From positions 5,642,001 to 5,706,000 of the forward strand of contig JAUEDM010000002.1 of NCBI GenBank assembly GCA_033439685.1: a stretch of 64,000 nucleotides of DNA, read 5' to 3'. Both the position numbers and the translations under genes were made by a program. Source of the stretch: Apodospora peruviana. Taxonomy: Eukaryota; Ascomycota; Sordariomycetes; Sordariales; Lasiosphaeriaceae. This document shows positions 47,057-57,137 of this stretch, in pieces (position 1 is the first letter of the stretch; each line of letters opens with the position of its first letter). The notes beneath the pieces were generated by a model that was given only the letters and a program-made list of their open reading frames with translations, was not told the DNA's origin and searched no databases.

Positions 47057-48025
47057 TTACATGGGTCCCTCAAGGTCATGCACCGTGATCTTCTCGTCCG
47101 TCGGCAGGAACTTTCCGTTCAGGCTTAGGCCTGGGCCATGGGTCGTGCTTAGGACAACCTCTTCGATTCTCTTCGCCTGCTGATCATCCAGCTCGTTGAT
47201 ATCGTTCTTCAAGTGCTCCATGAACGTCTTCACGTTCTCTGCCAGCTGGTTGGGGCCAAAGGACAGTTGCGCGATGGGCATCCGCACCACACCGCCCCGC
47301 TCCCTGTACTCCTCGGCCCCGACCAAGTCATGCATCGTCTGCTTCAGGTTGTTTGTGATTGTCCTGGTCTTCGCACTCGGCATGAGTCCCTTGGGACCTA
47401 ATATCTTGCCCAAGTTGGCCTTCTTGAGCGCCGCCTCGCTCTCGGCATGGCAGATTAACTTGTTGAATGTGATGTTCCCGGCCCGAATGTTCTCGAAAAG
47501 GGACTCTTCGCCGGCCTCGACGGCACCGAGCTCTCGCGCCTCGGCAGTCAACGGACCTTCGGGGCAGATGACGGCAATGCGAGTGCCTGTTTGGAAGGGG
47601 AACGGAAGGCGAATGCGGTTCCTGATGACCGTTCCGTTTTTCTGTGTTCTCAGTTTCACTGCGACCTCGTACTTGGAAGAAATGGGTGAGTAGCCGGCTT
47701 CGCTGGCACGGAGGACTCTGTTGTTGGGGTTTCGAAGGTCAGTAACGGAACGCGCGCCGGGCGAGAGAGCCAAGAGGCCATACCGCATAGCGTCGCAAAG
47801 CGACATCTGCTCCATCGGCGTCAAGTCATACGAGCGGAATGTCTTGTATGTCTTCTTTTTCTTGGCCGTCTTCTTCTTCTGGCCTCCGCCGCCGGATGCA
47901 TATCGTGTCGCGACAACCGGGGCAAAAAAGGTCGGTATCCACGAGACTGCAGACGGTCTTGCTGCCGAGGTGGCCGAGAGACTGAACCTCGCCAGTGAGG
48001 CAAGGCATTGGGATGTGGAAGCCAT
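47057..48025 (-). CDS. MRPL1: Mitochondrial ribosomal protein uL1m
   Basis: Large-subunit protein L1 of the mitochondrial ribosome, 322 residues, forming the stalk that helps release deacylated tRNA. Residues 1 to about 45 are a mitochondrial targeting sequence rich in Ser, Ala and Arg (MASTSQCLASLARFSLS). A Lys-rich linker (GQKKKTAKKKKTYKTF) follows, and then the L1 domain. The L1 signature is clear: LGKILGPKGLMPSAKTRTIT and, near the end, FMEHLKNDI. There is no intron. It faces the glutamyl-tRNA synthetase gene head to head across 378 bp, so a shared promoter region for two translation genes is likely. Confidence 0.94.
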   Translation of the reverse strand: MASTSQCLASLARFSLSATSAARPSAVSWIPTFFAPVVATRYASGGGGQKKKTAKKKKTYKTFRSYDLTPMEQMSLCDAMRYGLLALSPGARSVTDLRNPNNRVLRASEAGYSPISSKYEVAVKLRTQKNGTVIRNRIRLPFPFQTGTRIAVICPEGPLTAEARELGAVEAGEESLFENIRAGNITFNKLICHAESEAALKKANLGKILGPKGLMPSAKTRTITNNLKQTMHDLVGAEEYRERGGVVRMPIAQLSFGPNQLAENVKTFMEHLKNDINELDDQQAKRIEEVVLSTTHGPGLSLNGKFLPTDEKITVHDLEGPM

Positions 48026-48403
48026 TGCGGGACTTTGGCAGGCGGCGAAGGAGTCCCGGGTGCAGTGCGTGAATTCGATCGCAATAGCTGCTCACTTCAA
48101 GTCGGTGTCCAAAAAATTGTCGGGAGGTTGCCGGATTGCAGATGCCAAGCCATGGCACTTGCCGCCTCAATTCTCAGGCGTCGGTTGCTGGACAAGATTT
48201 CTGGGGTCAGCTCTCACCGCCCGGTGAATTTGTCGGGTTAGCCAAGCTTGGGTCCCTGCCAGCCTGACGACCTGATTAACCCCGCCACCAAATCCCATTC
48301 AGCATTCTGCCCCTCCAAAAACTAGGGGACATTGACTCACAATAAGACGAAGACATCTTGAACCATTCAAATTCTAGCCAATTCGCCCACCCGGTACTCC
48401 GAG
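48026..48403. promoter_or_regulatory. Shared divergent promoter region
   Basis: 378 bp between the start codons of uL1m (minus) and glutamyl-tRNA synthetase (plus). No gene fits here, so both promoters must lie in it or overlap the neighbouring leader. No individual site is called. Confidence 0.6.
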
Positions 48404-50397
48404 ATGAAGTTGGACGAGCTTAAGCCTCTTGAGGCGCTTCTCACGGCCGATTTCCGCCAGATCGAGCCGCGACTGCAAGCCCTGGACAAGCACCTGACCC
48501 TCCGCACCTACCTCGACGGCGGCTACATCCTTGGTGACCTGGACACGAAGATCTGGCTCGCGCTTCGTGGTAACCGAGCTGCCGTCTCATTCATCAAGAG
48601 AGGCAGTCTTGTGAATCTCGCTCGGTGGTTCCAGTTTATTGAGGAGAATCACCCCGAGATTCAGGCCGACATCAAGGCAAAGGATGCCGCTGCCAAGGCC
48701 AAGGTCGCTGCCGCAAGCAAGGCCGGCGCGAGCTATGCGCTTGCCCTTCAGAACGCCGATAAGGGCGTTGTAACGAGATTCTTGCCGGAGCCCTCAGGTT
48801 ATCTGCACATCGGGCACGCCAAGGCTGCCCTACTCAGCGACTACTTCGCGCATCAAGCTTACAATGGCATCCTGATCTTGCGTCTTGATGACACAAACCC
48901 CTCCAAGGAGAAGGAGGAATATCAAGACGCCATTGTCGAGGATCTGGCCCTTATGGGTATCAAGCCTGACAAGAGGTCTTTCACTTCCGACTATTTCGAT
49001 TATCTGTACGACATCTGCCTTAGACTGATCAAGGAGGGACATGCGTACGCCGATGATACCGACCAGGAGACAATGCGTGATCAACGGTGGAAAGGCATTG
49101 CTTCGGGGCGCCGAGACCGAACCGTCGAGGAGAACTTGCGCATCTTCGACGAGATGAAGAATGGTTCGGAGGAAGGACTGAAGAACTGCATACGCGCCAA
49201 GATGTCGGTTGACAATCCGAACAAGGCCCTGCGCGACCCTGTTATTTACCGGTGCAATGTCGACACGCCGCATCACCGCACCGGCACGAAGTGGAAGATC
49301 TACCCAACATACGACCTGGCGGCCCCGGTCATCGACAGCTACGAGGGTGTCACTCACGCGTTGCGCTCGACTGAATACACAGACAGGAATCCGAGCTATC
49401 AATGGTTCCTCGACACATTGAAGTTGCGACAGGTGTTTATGTGGGACTTTGCCCGCATGAACTTTATCAAGACTTTCCTTTCCAAGCGGAAGCTGGCTAA
49501 GCTTGTCGATACCGGCAAGGTATGGGGATGGGACGATCCTCGCATGCCAACGATCCGCGGTGTGGTACGGTTTCCCCCTTTTCGGCTTTGATGAGATTAG
49601 AAAACAGTCTGCTTAATACTAACTGTTCTCGATAATAGCGTCGTCGTGGAATGACGATTCCGGCTCTTAGGGATTTCATTTTGAAACAAGGTCCGAGCCG
49701 GAACGTGGTGACAATGGACTGGACAAACTTCTGGGCCAGCAACAAAAAAGAGATCGATCCCATAGCTCCCCGACACACCGCCATCAGCCAGAAGGACATG
49801 GTCAAGGTGACGGTCACCGGCGCCGACGCCCCGGCCGAGCCGTACCTGGCGGACAAGCCCAAGCACCCGAAGAACAAGGAGATCGGCACCAAGAAGGTCG
49901 CCTTTGCCTCGGAGCTCTACCTGGACCAGGCCGACGCCAAGAGCTTCAAGGACGGCGAGGAGATCACCCTGATGGCGTGGGGCAACGCCTTCGTCCGCGA
50001 GATTGCGGCCGGAGACCCGATCTCGAGCATGACCGTCGAGCTCAACCTGAAGGGTGACGTCAAGGCCACCGAGAAGAAGGTCACCTGGCTGGCGTCCAAG
50101 GGCCAGACGCTCGTCCCGGCCGAGCTCTGGGACTTTGACTATCTTATTACCAAGGACGTCCTGGGTGAGGACGATAACATGGAGGACTTCCTCAACCCGG
50201 TTACTTCGACTATGGAGGACGCGTGGTGCGACGAGGCCTCGTCGGGCTTGAAGAAGGACGATATCATCCAGCTCGAGAGACGCGGGTATTACCGCGTCGA
50301 CAAGGGGCTTGGCGACTGGAAGGATGGCGAGGAGGGTGAGAAGGGCAAGAGACTTATTTTGTTCTGTATCCCCACGGGCAAGACAGGACCCAAATAG
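48404..50397 (+). CDS. GUS1: Glutamyl-tRNA synthetase, cytosolic
   Basis: Class I synthetase of 639 residues that charges tRNA-Glu in the cytosol. Exons are 48404-49564 and 49639-50397; the 74-bp intron has a GTACGG donor, a TACTAAC branch and a TAG acceptor, joining IRGV to RRRGMTIPAL as in the family. Residues 1-110 form a GST-like N-terminal region used for docking in the yeast Arc1p complex. The catalytic domain has the HIGH motif at 135-138 (SGYLHIGHAKAA), LRLDDTNPSKE around residue 163, and the KMSKS-equivalent LSKRK at 359-363. The C-terminal half is the beta-barrel anticodon-binding part of the GlnRS-like, non-bacterial type. It is somewhat shorter than yeast GluRS (708). Assignment to Glu rather than Gln rests on the eukaryotic GluRS-type N-terminus and overall resemblance. 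Confidence 0.93.
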
Positions 50398-51254
50398 GTT
50401 AGGTTTGGGTAAGTGGTTTTGCCATGTGGAAAAGGTATATGGCAATGATCTGCTGAGCTGGATTTCCAACTATATCGACAACCGCAGAAGAGTACTGAAG
50501 ATGCAAAAGATGAGCTGTTATTGTGTCCAAGGTGGATCAGGATGATACACCGCTAAGTATGTGTTGTGAAACGTGTCGGTCCCCTCCTCAGTTCGCTTCA
50601 TTTTCTACTGCATAACTTCCATTTGATATGACGGCTACCCCTCGTAACTCATCAGAGCCAGACAATTTCATTTCGGCTACCAACGCAAGTCTATCCAGAG
50701 CCTCCAACAGATTTGAATACGATAATAATAGACGTCAAACTACCTACCCACGTGAGGTATTCAGTTCCAAACTAACACAGCCGCGCACCAGATAATATCA
50801 CACGGAGAAATGTGGGGTATCATCGAGGCACCTACCTACCTAGACAAGTACCAATGGTTTGACAGATATGCATTGTAAATATTCTTGTATAAAATGAACA
50901 ATGAGAATGGTAGTAGACCAAAGTCCTTTTGAGCGGGGAATCGTTTCAACCCATCCTAGGTAGCCACACGCCTCGATGCCTTGAAGCCGCACCCACCAAC
51001 ACCCCCAAAGCCCCATTGCCAGACGCCTTCAGTAAGAATTTTAGAAACCCGACCCGTGTGTCCAGGTTAAGAAAGCGGTATATACAATAACAACTGCAAC
51101 AGCAGCAGTAACAACAGCCATAATAATTAATACCTTGTTGGGTAGGTACGTATCAACCCTCTTCGAACCAAACACTCATCGCTGCCTTCGTTTTCACCTC
51201 AATAACTCACACACTCAACTCATACACACACGACAAAACTTGATCAACAGGATA
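50398..51254. other. Spacer between convergent genes
   Basis: 3' flanks of glutamyl-tRNA synthetase and of the Ugo1-like gene, with several TACCTA/TAGGTA motifs (50.74, 50.83, 50.95, 51.14 kb). No gene seen. Confidence 0.55.
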
Positions 51255-52950
51255 TCAAAACTCTCCATCACCACCTCCTCCAATAACTCCTGCCGTCCAG
51301 AGCCCAACCAGCCCCCACCAACTTACCTTCCAGCCGCGCCATAACCCATCCAAGCCCTGCCCTCTCCGATATACCGTCTCTGTGACAGTCGTCTTCCCCC
51401 CTTGTTGGTGCCTCCTGTTAGCAGGATGATTTGTCCTGGATCTACTCGCCGTCGGCGTAACAGCGTGCGACCCCTCCTCATTGACAATGGAGTACATCGT
51501 CCCAAACACCCCGTTATACTTGCCCAGCGGAACAATCGTCTCCAATTTCTTCTGCGGGTCATTACTGCCCAGCCTCTTGCCATCCTTACTACCGCCTTCC
51601 AGCGCATTCACATATGGCGGGGGTACTTAGCACGGCGGCCTGGCCGCGTCGTAGTACAGTCTCGAGCGGCAGCTTCACAAACAGCGCGACGGTCGACGAA
51701 CAAAATTTAGCCAGGGAGAACGTGACGGGCGAGAGTTCCTTGTCGATCATGAAGCGGCTGCGCAGGACCAGCGGAGTCGAAAGCATGAATATGGGGTGGA
51801 CGAGCGAGTGCAGGACGGTCGGGACAAATAGGATCGAGGGACAAAAGTAGGACGGGAGATTGCGGAGCGCGGAGAGGGTGCGCCGGACGCCGTGGGATGT
51901 AGATGTTAGGACGAGTCTGCAAAAAATAAGACATTATTAGCGCAACTGTATCACGACGAGTGAGTGTGAGAGACCTACCGTGTACGAACAAGATCCAGCG
52001 GCGCGAGGACAAGGCCCGAAACCACGGCAGCGGCGGCAGCGACGAATAGCGACGCCCACGGATAGGGGGATGCGATATCGATCAGCCGGTCCATGTCGTT
52101 GCGCACACCAATGTCGGGGACATTGAAAAGCGCGCTGAGCAAGCTCCGCGACCAGTTTTCTAGTAGCGATTGCAGGACGCCGTAGATAAAGGTCGCGTTG
52201 GTGCCCTTCCAGACGCCCCAGGCGGACTCCTTATTCCATAATTGCGCAATGACCTCGAGGACTGAGTTTGGACTGCGTATGGCGAGATGGTATGGGGGGA
52301 TCGGATTTGCGTTGGAAGGTGTTCTTTTCAGTTGTGGTGATTGTATTGGGCTGCTGGCCGGATGCCTCGATCTTTGCGAGCGAGAATTATACGAAGGTGT
52401 GGGTGTGCTTGGGTGGTTTGACGTAAAATACGATGCCTCGTCTAGATCGGAGTCGGAATCATCATACTGTGTGGTCTGAAACAAAATTGGTTAGATCGGG
52501 TTTATCAAGGTGCGCAAGCTACGGCGACATTCGTACCTCCTCATCGTACATCGAAATCTTTTGACTCGACTGTTTCTGTTGTTTTGCAGCTTGTTCGACT
52601 GCTGCTGCTGCTGCTTCTAACCCACCGAGGTCGTCCTGACTCCTGGCCTGCATGATGGTCTTGGCCACCTCGAAGGGCTGGGCCATCAGCACCGACGTGT
52701 ATTTCCATAGCAGCTCGTCCACCACGTCCTTGATGGTCTGCACGACGGACGGTGACGGTTCGTAATCCGTGTAATCGAGGTCAGAGAAGATGTCGCGTGC
52801 CTTGGACGCGTATTTGCCCGTAGCGTTGCCGGCCTGGGTGAAGGCATGCGGCCCCGGGGTGGGTATAGCCTCGACAGGTTCGCCGATGGAGGGCGGTATG
52901 TAGTATGGCCGGAGGGGGTTGACGCCTCCATCATTGTGTTGGTTTGCCAT
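51255..52950 (-). CDS. UGO1: Ugo1-like mitochondrial fusion protein, apparent frameshift
   Basis: Outer-membrane protein of the mitochondrial-carrier fold that in yeast couples Fzo1 and Mgm1 during mitochondrial fusion. Exons are 52950-52537, 52475-51979 and 51916-51255, with GTACGA..CAG and GTAGGT..CAG introns. The start MANQHNDGGVNPLRPYYIPP, then VVDELLWKYTSVLMAQPFEV, and later VLAPLDLVRTRLVLTST and VKLPLETVLRRGQAAVL are typical of fungal Ugo1. In the last exon the frame changes within a run of five Cs (five Gs on the plus strand, 51619-51623): one frame stops soon after ICECAGRR, while the next frame continues with ALEGGSKDGKR, GVFGTMYSIVNEEG and GLWRGWKVSWWGLVGLW, the expected Ugo1 ending. 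The exon is exactly one base too long. This is either a sequencing error or a real mutation. Confidence 0.85.
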
Positions 52951-53817
52951 GCTGCTGTTGTTGTGTCTGATGATGATGATGCCGTCGCTGCTGCTTCTTA
53001 ACCGGCATGTGCTGCTGGATCATGGCACGCACTCCGTTCTGTCTCGCGGGAGACCTCGAGACCGTCGATATTATTGCGCCTCGGCTCTGATCAAAGTTGT
53101 TGAGGCGTCAGGGTGGTGTTATGCGTATCTGCATTTGCAATGACGAGATTGCCGGGATGAAATCATGGGCTTGGCGATAAGCGTCGATACCTTCAGGTGC
53201 GTGGCCCACGCCTCTACCAAAGAAAGTTTCCGCGTTAAACTCCCGCCAATTGCATAAAGTGGGGGTGCGATAAGGAAGCGATTACCGATAACATTCAGCC
53301 AAGAACGGGTTGCGCGTGGATTTTACGACTCGGAGCTCGGAGCTCTGGCTGGGTTCTGGCTGGTTGGCGGGCAAGGCGCTGCGGAGCGCATCGAGACCGG
53401 TCGAACCGCAAAATCTCGAATTTCATCCGAGCCGAACTGCTGCATTTCTCGGCTTATGCCCGTCCTTGCGACGTCGTGTTTGTATCAAGTTTTCTTCAAC
53501 CGGTCCAGGACCAACATGCATTGAGAATTTGCGCAAAGACGGTGTGAAGTGTTTGAAGGTGACTGTGACCATCTTTCGCAAAGCGCTCAGGGCATAAGCT
53601 GCGGTATCTACGGGGTACTTTGGAAGTTGTTTGTCTGCTTGTTGCCGTCCCGTGGGACCCGTTCGGCCGTTGGTCATTAATTCCTCCACTTCTTCATTTG
53701 CGAAGCTGATCGACGTCCCTACCCGACGCTCCCTCCGGTTCCTCGACGAACACCTTTGTCGCCCACGCCTGCTGTTGCAAACGAACATACAACACGCCTA
53801 TACATCTTTGCGCCAGA
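52951..53817. other. Divergent promoter region, UGO1 and YAH1
   Basis: 867 bp between two genes for mitochondrial proteins read in opposite directions. No gene is seen in it. Confidence 0.55.
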
Positions 53818-54499
53818 ATGTCGACCTCGAGAGCGCTCGCCCGGAGCCTTCCACGACTGAGATGTGTGCCAAGGCAGTTGTCTGGTCCCATTGCACAGCA
53901 TTCCCGGACAGCGCGGTGTTACAGCAAGATGAGCATGATCGCTGTCCCGAGTAGTCTGACCGGCGGCGCTGGCCAACCTTCCCTCCGCCTCCTCCGCCGG
54001 CCAACCGGGCTCCGGCCATCACGGACGGCAGCTGCCTTTTCCACATCCCGGGCGGTCTCGCACGGCCACGTCGACCCGCCCAAGCCGGGCGAAGAGTACG
54101 TCTCCTAACCTTCTTCCTCGCTGTTTCTGCCTCGCTAACCTCGTGGTTTATACCAGGCTCTACGTAACCATCATCGATAAAGAGGGCGCCGAGCACAAGA
54201 TCGCCGTGTGCAAGGGTGACAACCTGCTAGACATCGCCCAGGCGCACGACCTCGAAATGGAGGGCGCCTGCGGCGGCTCGTGCGCCTGTTCGACCTGCCA
54301 CGTCATCGTCACGGACCAGGACTACTACGACAAAATGCCCGAGCCCGACGACGACGAGAACGACATGCTCGACCTGGCGTTTGGGCTGACCGAGACGAGC
54401 CGGCTCGGCTGCCAGGTCAAGATGACGCCGGAGCTGGACGGCTTGAAGGTGAAACTGCCGTCCATGACGAGGAATCTACAGTCGAGCGATTTCAAGTGA
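53818..54499 (+). CDS. YAH1: Mitochondrial [2Fe-2S] ferredoxin, adrenodoxin type
   Basis: Matrix ferredoxin of 206 residues that passes electrons from ferredoxin reductase (Arh1) to Fe-S cluster assembly and to heme A and coenzyme Q synthesis. Exons are 53818-54095 and 54157-54499; the 61-bp intron has a GTACGT donor, a GCTAACC branch and a CAG acceptor. Residues 1 to about 85 are a long, Arg/Ser/Ala-rich mitochondrial presequence. The cluster ligands are Cys131, Cys137, Cys140 and Cys178, matching the adrenodoxin spacing C-x5-C-x2-C-x37-C (GACGGSCACSTCHV). The acidic helix DYYDKMPEPDDDENDMLD is the usual docking site for redox partners. It is the nearest Fe-S gene to hapX, about 9.4 kb away, though no co-regulation is shown. 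It is convergent with RRP15. Confidence 0.96.
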
Positions 54500-54808
54500 A
54501 GGGGGACAAGTTAAAAGGAGGAATAAAAGACAAGATTTAACTACTGGCGTTTATGTGCGCTGAATTACAATGTGGGTCGAGGTGCAGGCAGGCAAGGAAA
54601 GCAAAGCATAATTAGATACCAAAAGCGAAGTTTCAGTTCTCGACTCTGTACAATGTACCATTATATTTAGAACGCCTTGCAGAAGGAAAGAAATGGCGTA
54701 TGTATAAAACAACTGGACATTTACTGCTCCAAAAGGCGGTCTTGGGGGGCTGCAATTATCACAAGACTCTCTTAATGCTGGTATCAGCCAACCTAAAAAT
54801 CTGACAAC
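54500..54808. other. Short spacer between convergent genes
   Basis: 309 bp of 3' flanks of YAH1 and RRP15. Nothing else seen. Confidence 0.6.
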
Positions 54809-55837
54809 TTATGCCTCCTCCAGCCCTCCCTTCTTCAGCCCGCCACCACCGCTGGCAATCAAATCAAGGAACCCCTTCTTGCTCATCTCGGTAATCTTCT
54901 CCTCCCTCCTCTTCACACCAACAATACCCTCCTCCCCCGCGAGCCGCTGCGCCTCGTGCGCCTTGACCTGCGCGGCGCGCACCGCATTGAACAACTTAAC
55001 CACACCGCGCTGCGCGACCTTCTTAAGCCGGCGCTCCGTCGCCATGATCTGCGCCGTGCTCTCGGCTCCGTCTTCAACCACCTCGACGACCTCACCGGTG
55101 GCAAAGTCGAGGGTGCGCGTCGTGCTAGGCACCAGCACGTCGCGCACGCGGCCCTTCTCCATGGCCAGCCGCTTCTGCTCGCGCAGGCGCTTGCGGGCCT
55201 TGGCCTCGAGCGCCGAGTCCACGACCTGCCGAGCCGCGGCCGCCGACTCGGCGCTGCGGGCGACGATCGGGTCCGCCCGTCGCGAAAGGGGTAGCTTGCT
55301 AGAGAGCATCTTGGAGATGGAGGTCGCAAACGCTTCCGGGTCGTTGCGCTTGGACTTTGTGAAGTTGGCGCTGCTGCGCGGGCCGCCGTCGTTGTCGCTG
55401 CCCAGGGGGTCGTCCTCGGAGTCGAGGGACTCATCGTCAGACTCCGGTGCGTCTTTCGCGACGAATTCCTTCGTTTTCTTGCTCTTCTTATCATCCTCCT
55501 TCTCTCCTTTAGATGGTAATTTGGGTTTCTCTTTTTTCGACTCTTTTCTGCTCTCTGATGGTTGTGAATTTGCTTCCGAGTTGTCGGAATCTGATGCGCC
55601 GTCCTCTGACTCGCCATCGTCTACCAACATATCGTCTAAATCATCATTGTCGTCCGAATCAAACAGACCAGCGGGTAGCGGCTTATTATCGTCGGCACCA
55701 TCTTCTTGGTCGGACTCGTCTTCGGAGCTGCTGTGGTACGCTGCTATTTGCCTCTGCTTCTTGGTCGGCCGTGCCGCCGCATCGCCTTTTTTGGATCCGC
55801 CGGTGAAGGAGCGTTTTTTTATCGCTGGGCCTGCCAT
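54809..55837 (-). CDS. RRP15: Ribosomal RNA-processing protein 15
   Basis: Nucleolar factor of 342 residues needed for processing of the 27S rRNA precursor and 60S subunit assembly. There is no intron. The N-terminal half is basic then very acidic and disordered (KKQRQIAAYHSSSEDESDQE, later DDNDDLDDMLVDDGESED). The conserved Rrp15 domain runs from about residue 165 to 300: DPEAFATSISKMLSSKLPLS, ARKRLREQKRLAMEKGRV, RLKKVAQRGVVKLFNAVRAA. The end (KKGFLDLIASGG) is also typical. The first ATG, MAGPAIKKRSF, fits the family. Confidence 0.92.
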   Translation of the reverse strand: MAGPAIKKRSFTGGSKKGDAAARPTKKQRQIAAYHSSSEDESDQEDGADDNKPLPAGLFDSDDNDDLDDMLVDDGESEDGASDSDNSEANSQPSESRKESKKEKPKLPSKGEKEDDKKSKKTKEFVAKDAPESDDESLDSEDDPLGSDNDGGPRSSANFTKSKRNDPEAFATSISKMLSSKLPLSRRADPIVARSAESAAAARQVVDSALEAKARKRLREQKRLAMEKGRVRDVLVPSTTRTLDFATGEVVEVVEDGAESTAQIMATERRLKKVAQRGVVKLFNAVRAAQVKAHEAQRLAGEEGIVGVKRREEKITEMSKKGFLDLIASGGGGLKKGGLEEA

Positions 55838-57137
55838 TGTGTGTGTTTTTTGCAGACCAATTGCTCGTGTCGGAGTCTGTTTAGGGTGATCTCAGCTGGT
55901 GATGGTGTCTTTTCGCTATATTTAATGTTGCCGCTGCTGCTGCTGGAAATGTCTGACTTTGGAGAGGTCCCTTGGACTGCCATCCCCAGAAACTTTTGGC
56001 GGTGAGAGGCGGCAGTGAGATGCCCCTCCACATTTTCGGGGCAGCTTCCCGTCTCCACTCTCTTTTCCTTAAGCTCAGAGCCCGCCCAGCTCCCAAGCAC
56101 GTGCCAAGTTGTCCTTCAACTTCAACACCATCGCACATCCCCTTTCTCACGACCAGTTCCACGATTATACCTAACCGATTTCACTTCTAGAATATTTCGT
56201 GACTGACAAACTTCAGATTCACAGGCACAACATCGCGGCCTCCGGGATAAAATGTACCTCAGCGGAGATGATGATTTATGATTATCATCGTACCCTTGTG
56301 CTGGGGGCTGACTGCTCCGTCAGCGGGTTGTGTGAGATTGTCAAGGGGTTGTTGTGGGGCATTAGTCAACATCAGCCACCGTTCGTTCGTGCAAACACAT
56401 CAAAATGGCGACATCGTCCTACTCTGGTATCATCAGATATGGGATGAAGACGAACAAATGAATCATAAATGATTTTGATTCTACAGAAAGACTGATGAGG
56501 CGTTGATACCAAAGAAATCGAAATGTCTTGGGACCTTACCCGAGCCTTTCTGGGGTTTTGGGAAAGAAAGGGGTCTGGACCTGAAAGGATCGATTGCTGG
56601 CGCGGCCTCCGTGCTCGGTCAGCGGTCCGAATTCAGCTCGGCCTGGTCCTCCAATGCCAGCTTAGCGCCAAGCCATATTCATCGTCGTCTTTGCCCTGTT
56701 AATACGACCAAAGTACCGACACCCCCCTGGAAATTTCCAATCACCAATGTCATCTCTGGTGAAACCTCGTACGGGACCTGCCATACTGCTGCTGCCTGCA
56801 CGAAGGTGGCATGGTATGGCATTGGATGGCATTGGCACTGCGCAGTGTGACAGTGACTCGTTAGCCATGCCTATGGCGCAATTGCAATCGTCCCTGACTC
56901 CAAGCCACCGAACGATTTGTTTGGTCATGCTAGTAGCCATGTATGAAATAATAAGGTTGTCAGCCCGATTTCATGGTCTCGAGGTTTTTGTCCTCTCGTC
57001 GTACCTATACTGTCCCGCTCTACAGATATCCGTATGGAATAAGGACGTGACTTGACCCCGTCTTGGTCGTATCTGACCCCGCGAGCGAGGTTGCGAACTC
57101 GCCGTGACGGATCGGGATAGCATTGAGTCTCGTCAGG
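55838..57137. other. Spacer, no gene
   Basis: Promoter of RRP15 at the left; upstream region of the cysteine-rich surface-type gene at the right. A missing first exon of that gene could lie here, but I could not find a signal-peptide exon with a good donor. Confidence 0.5.
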
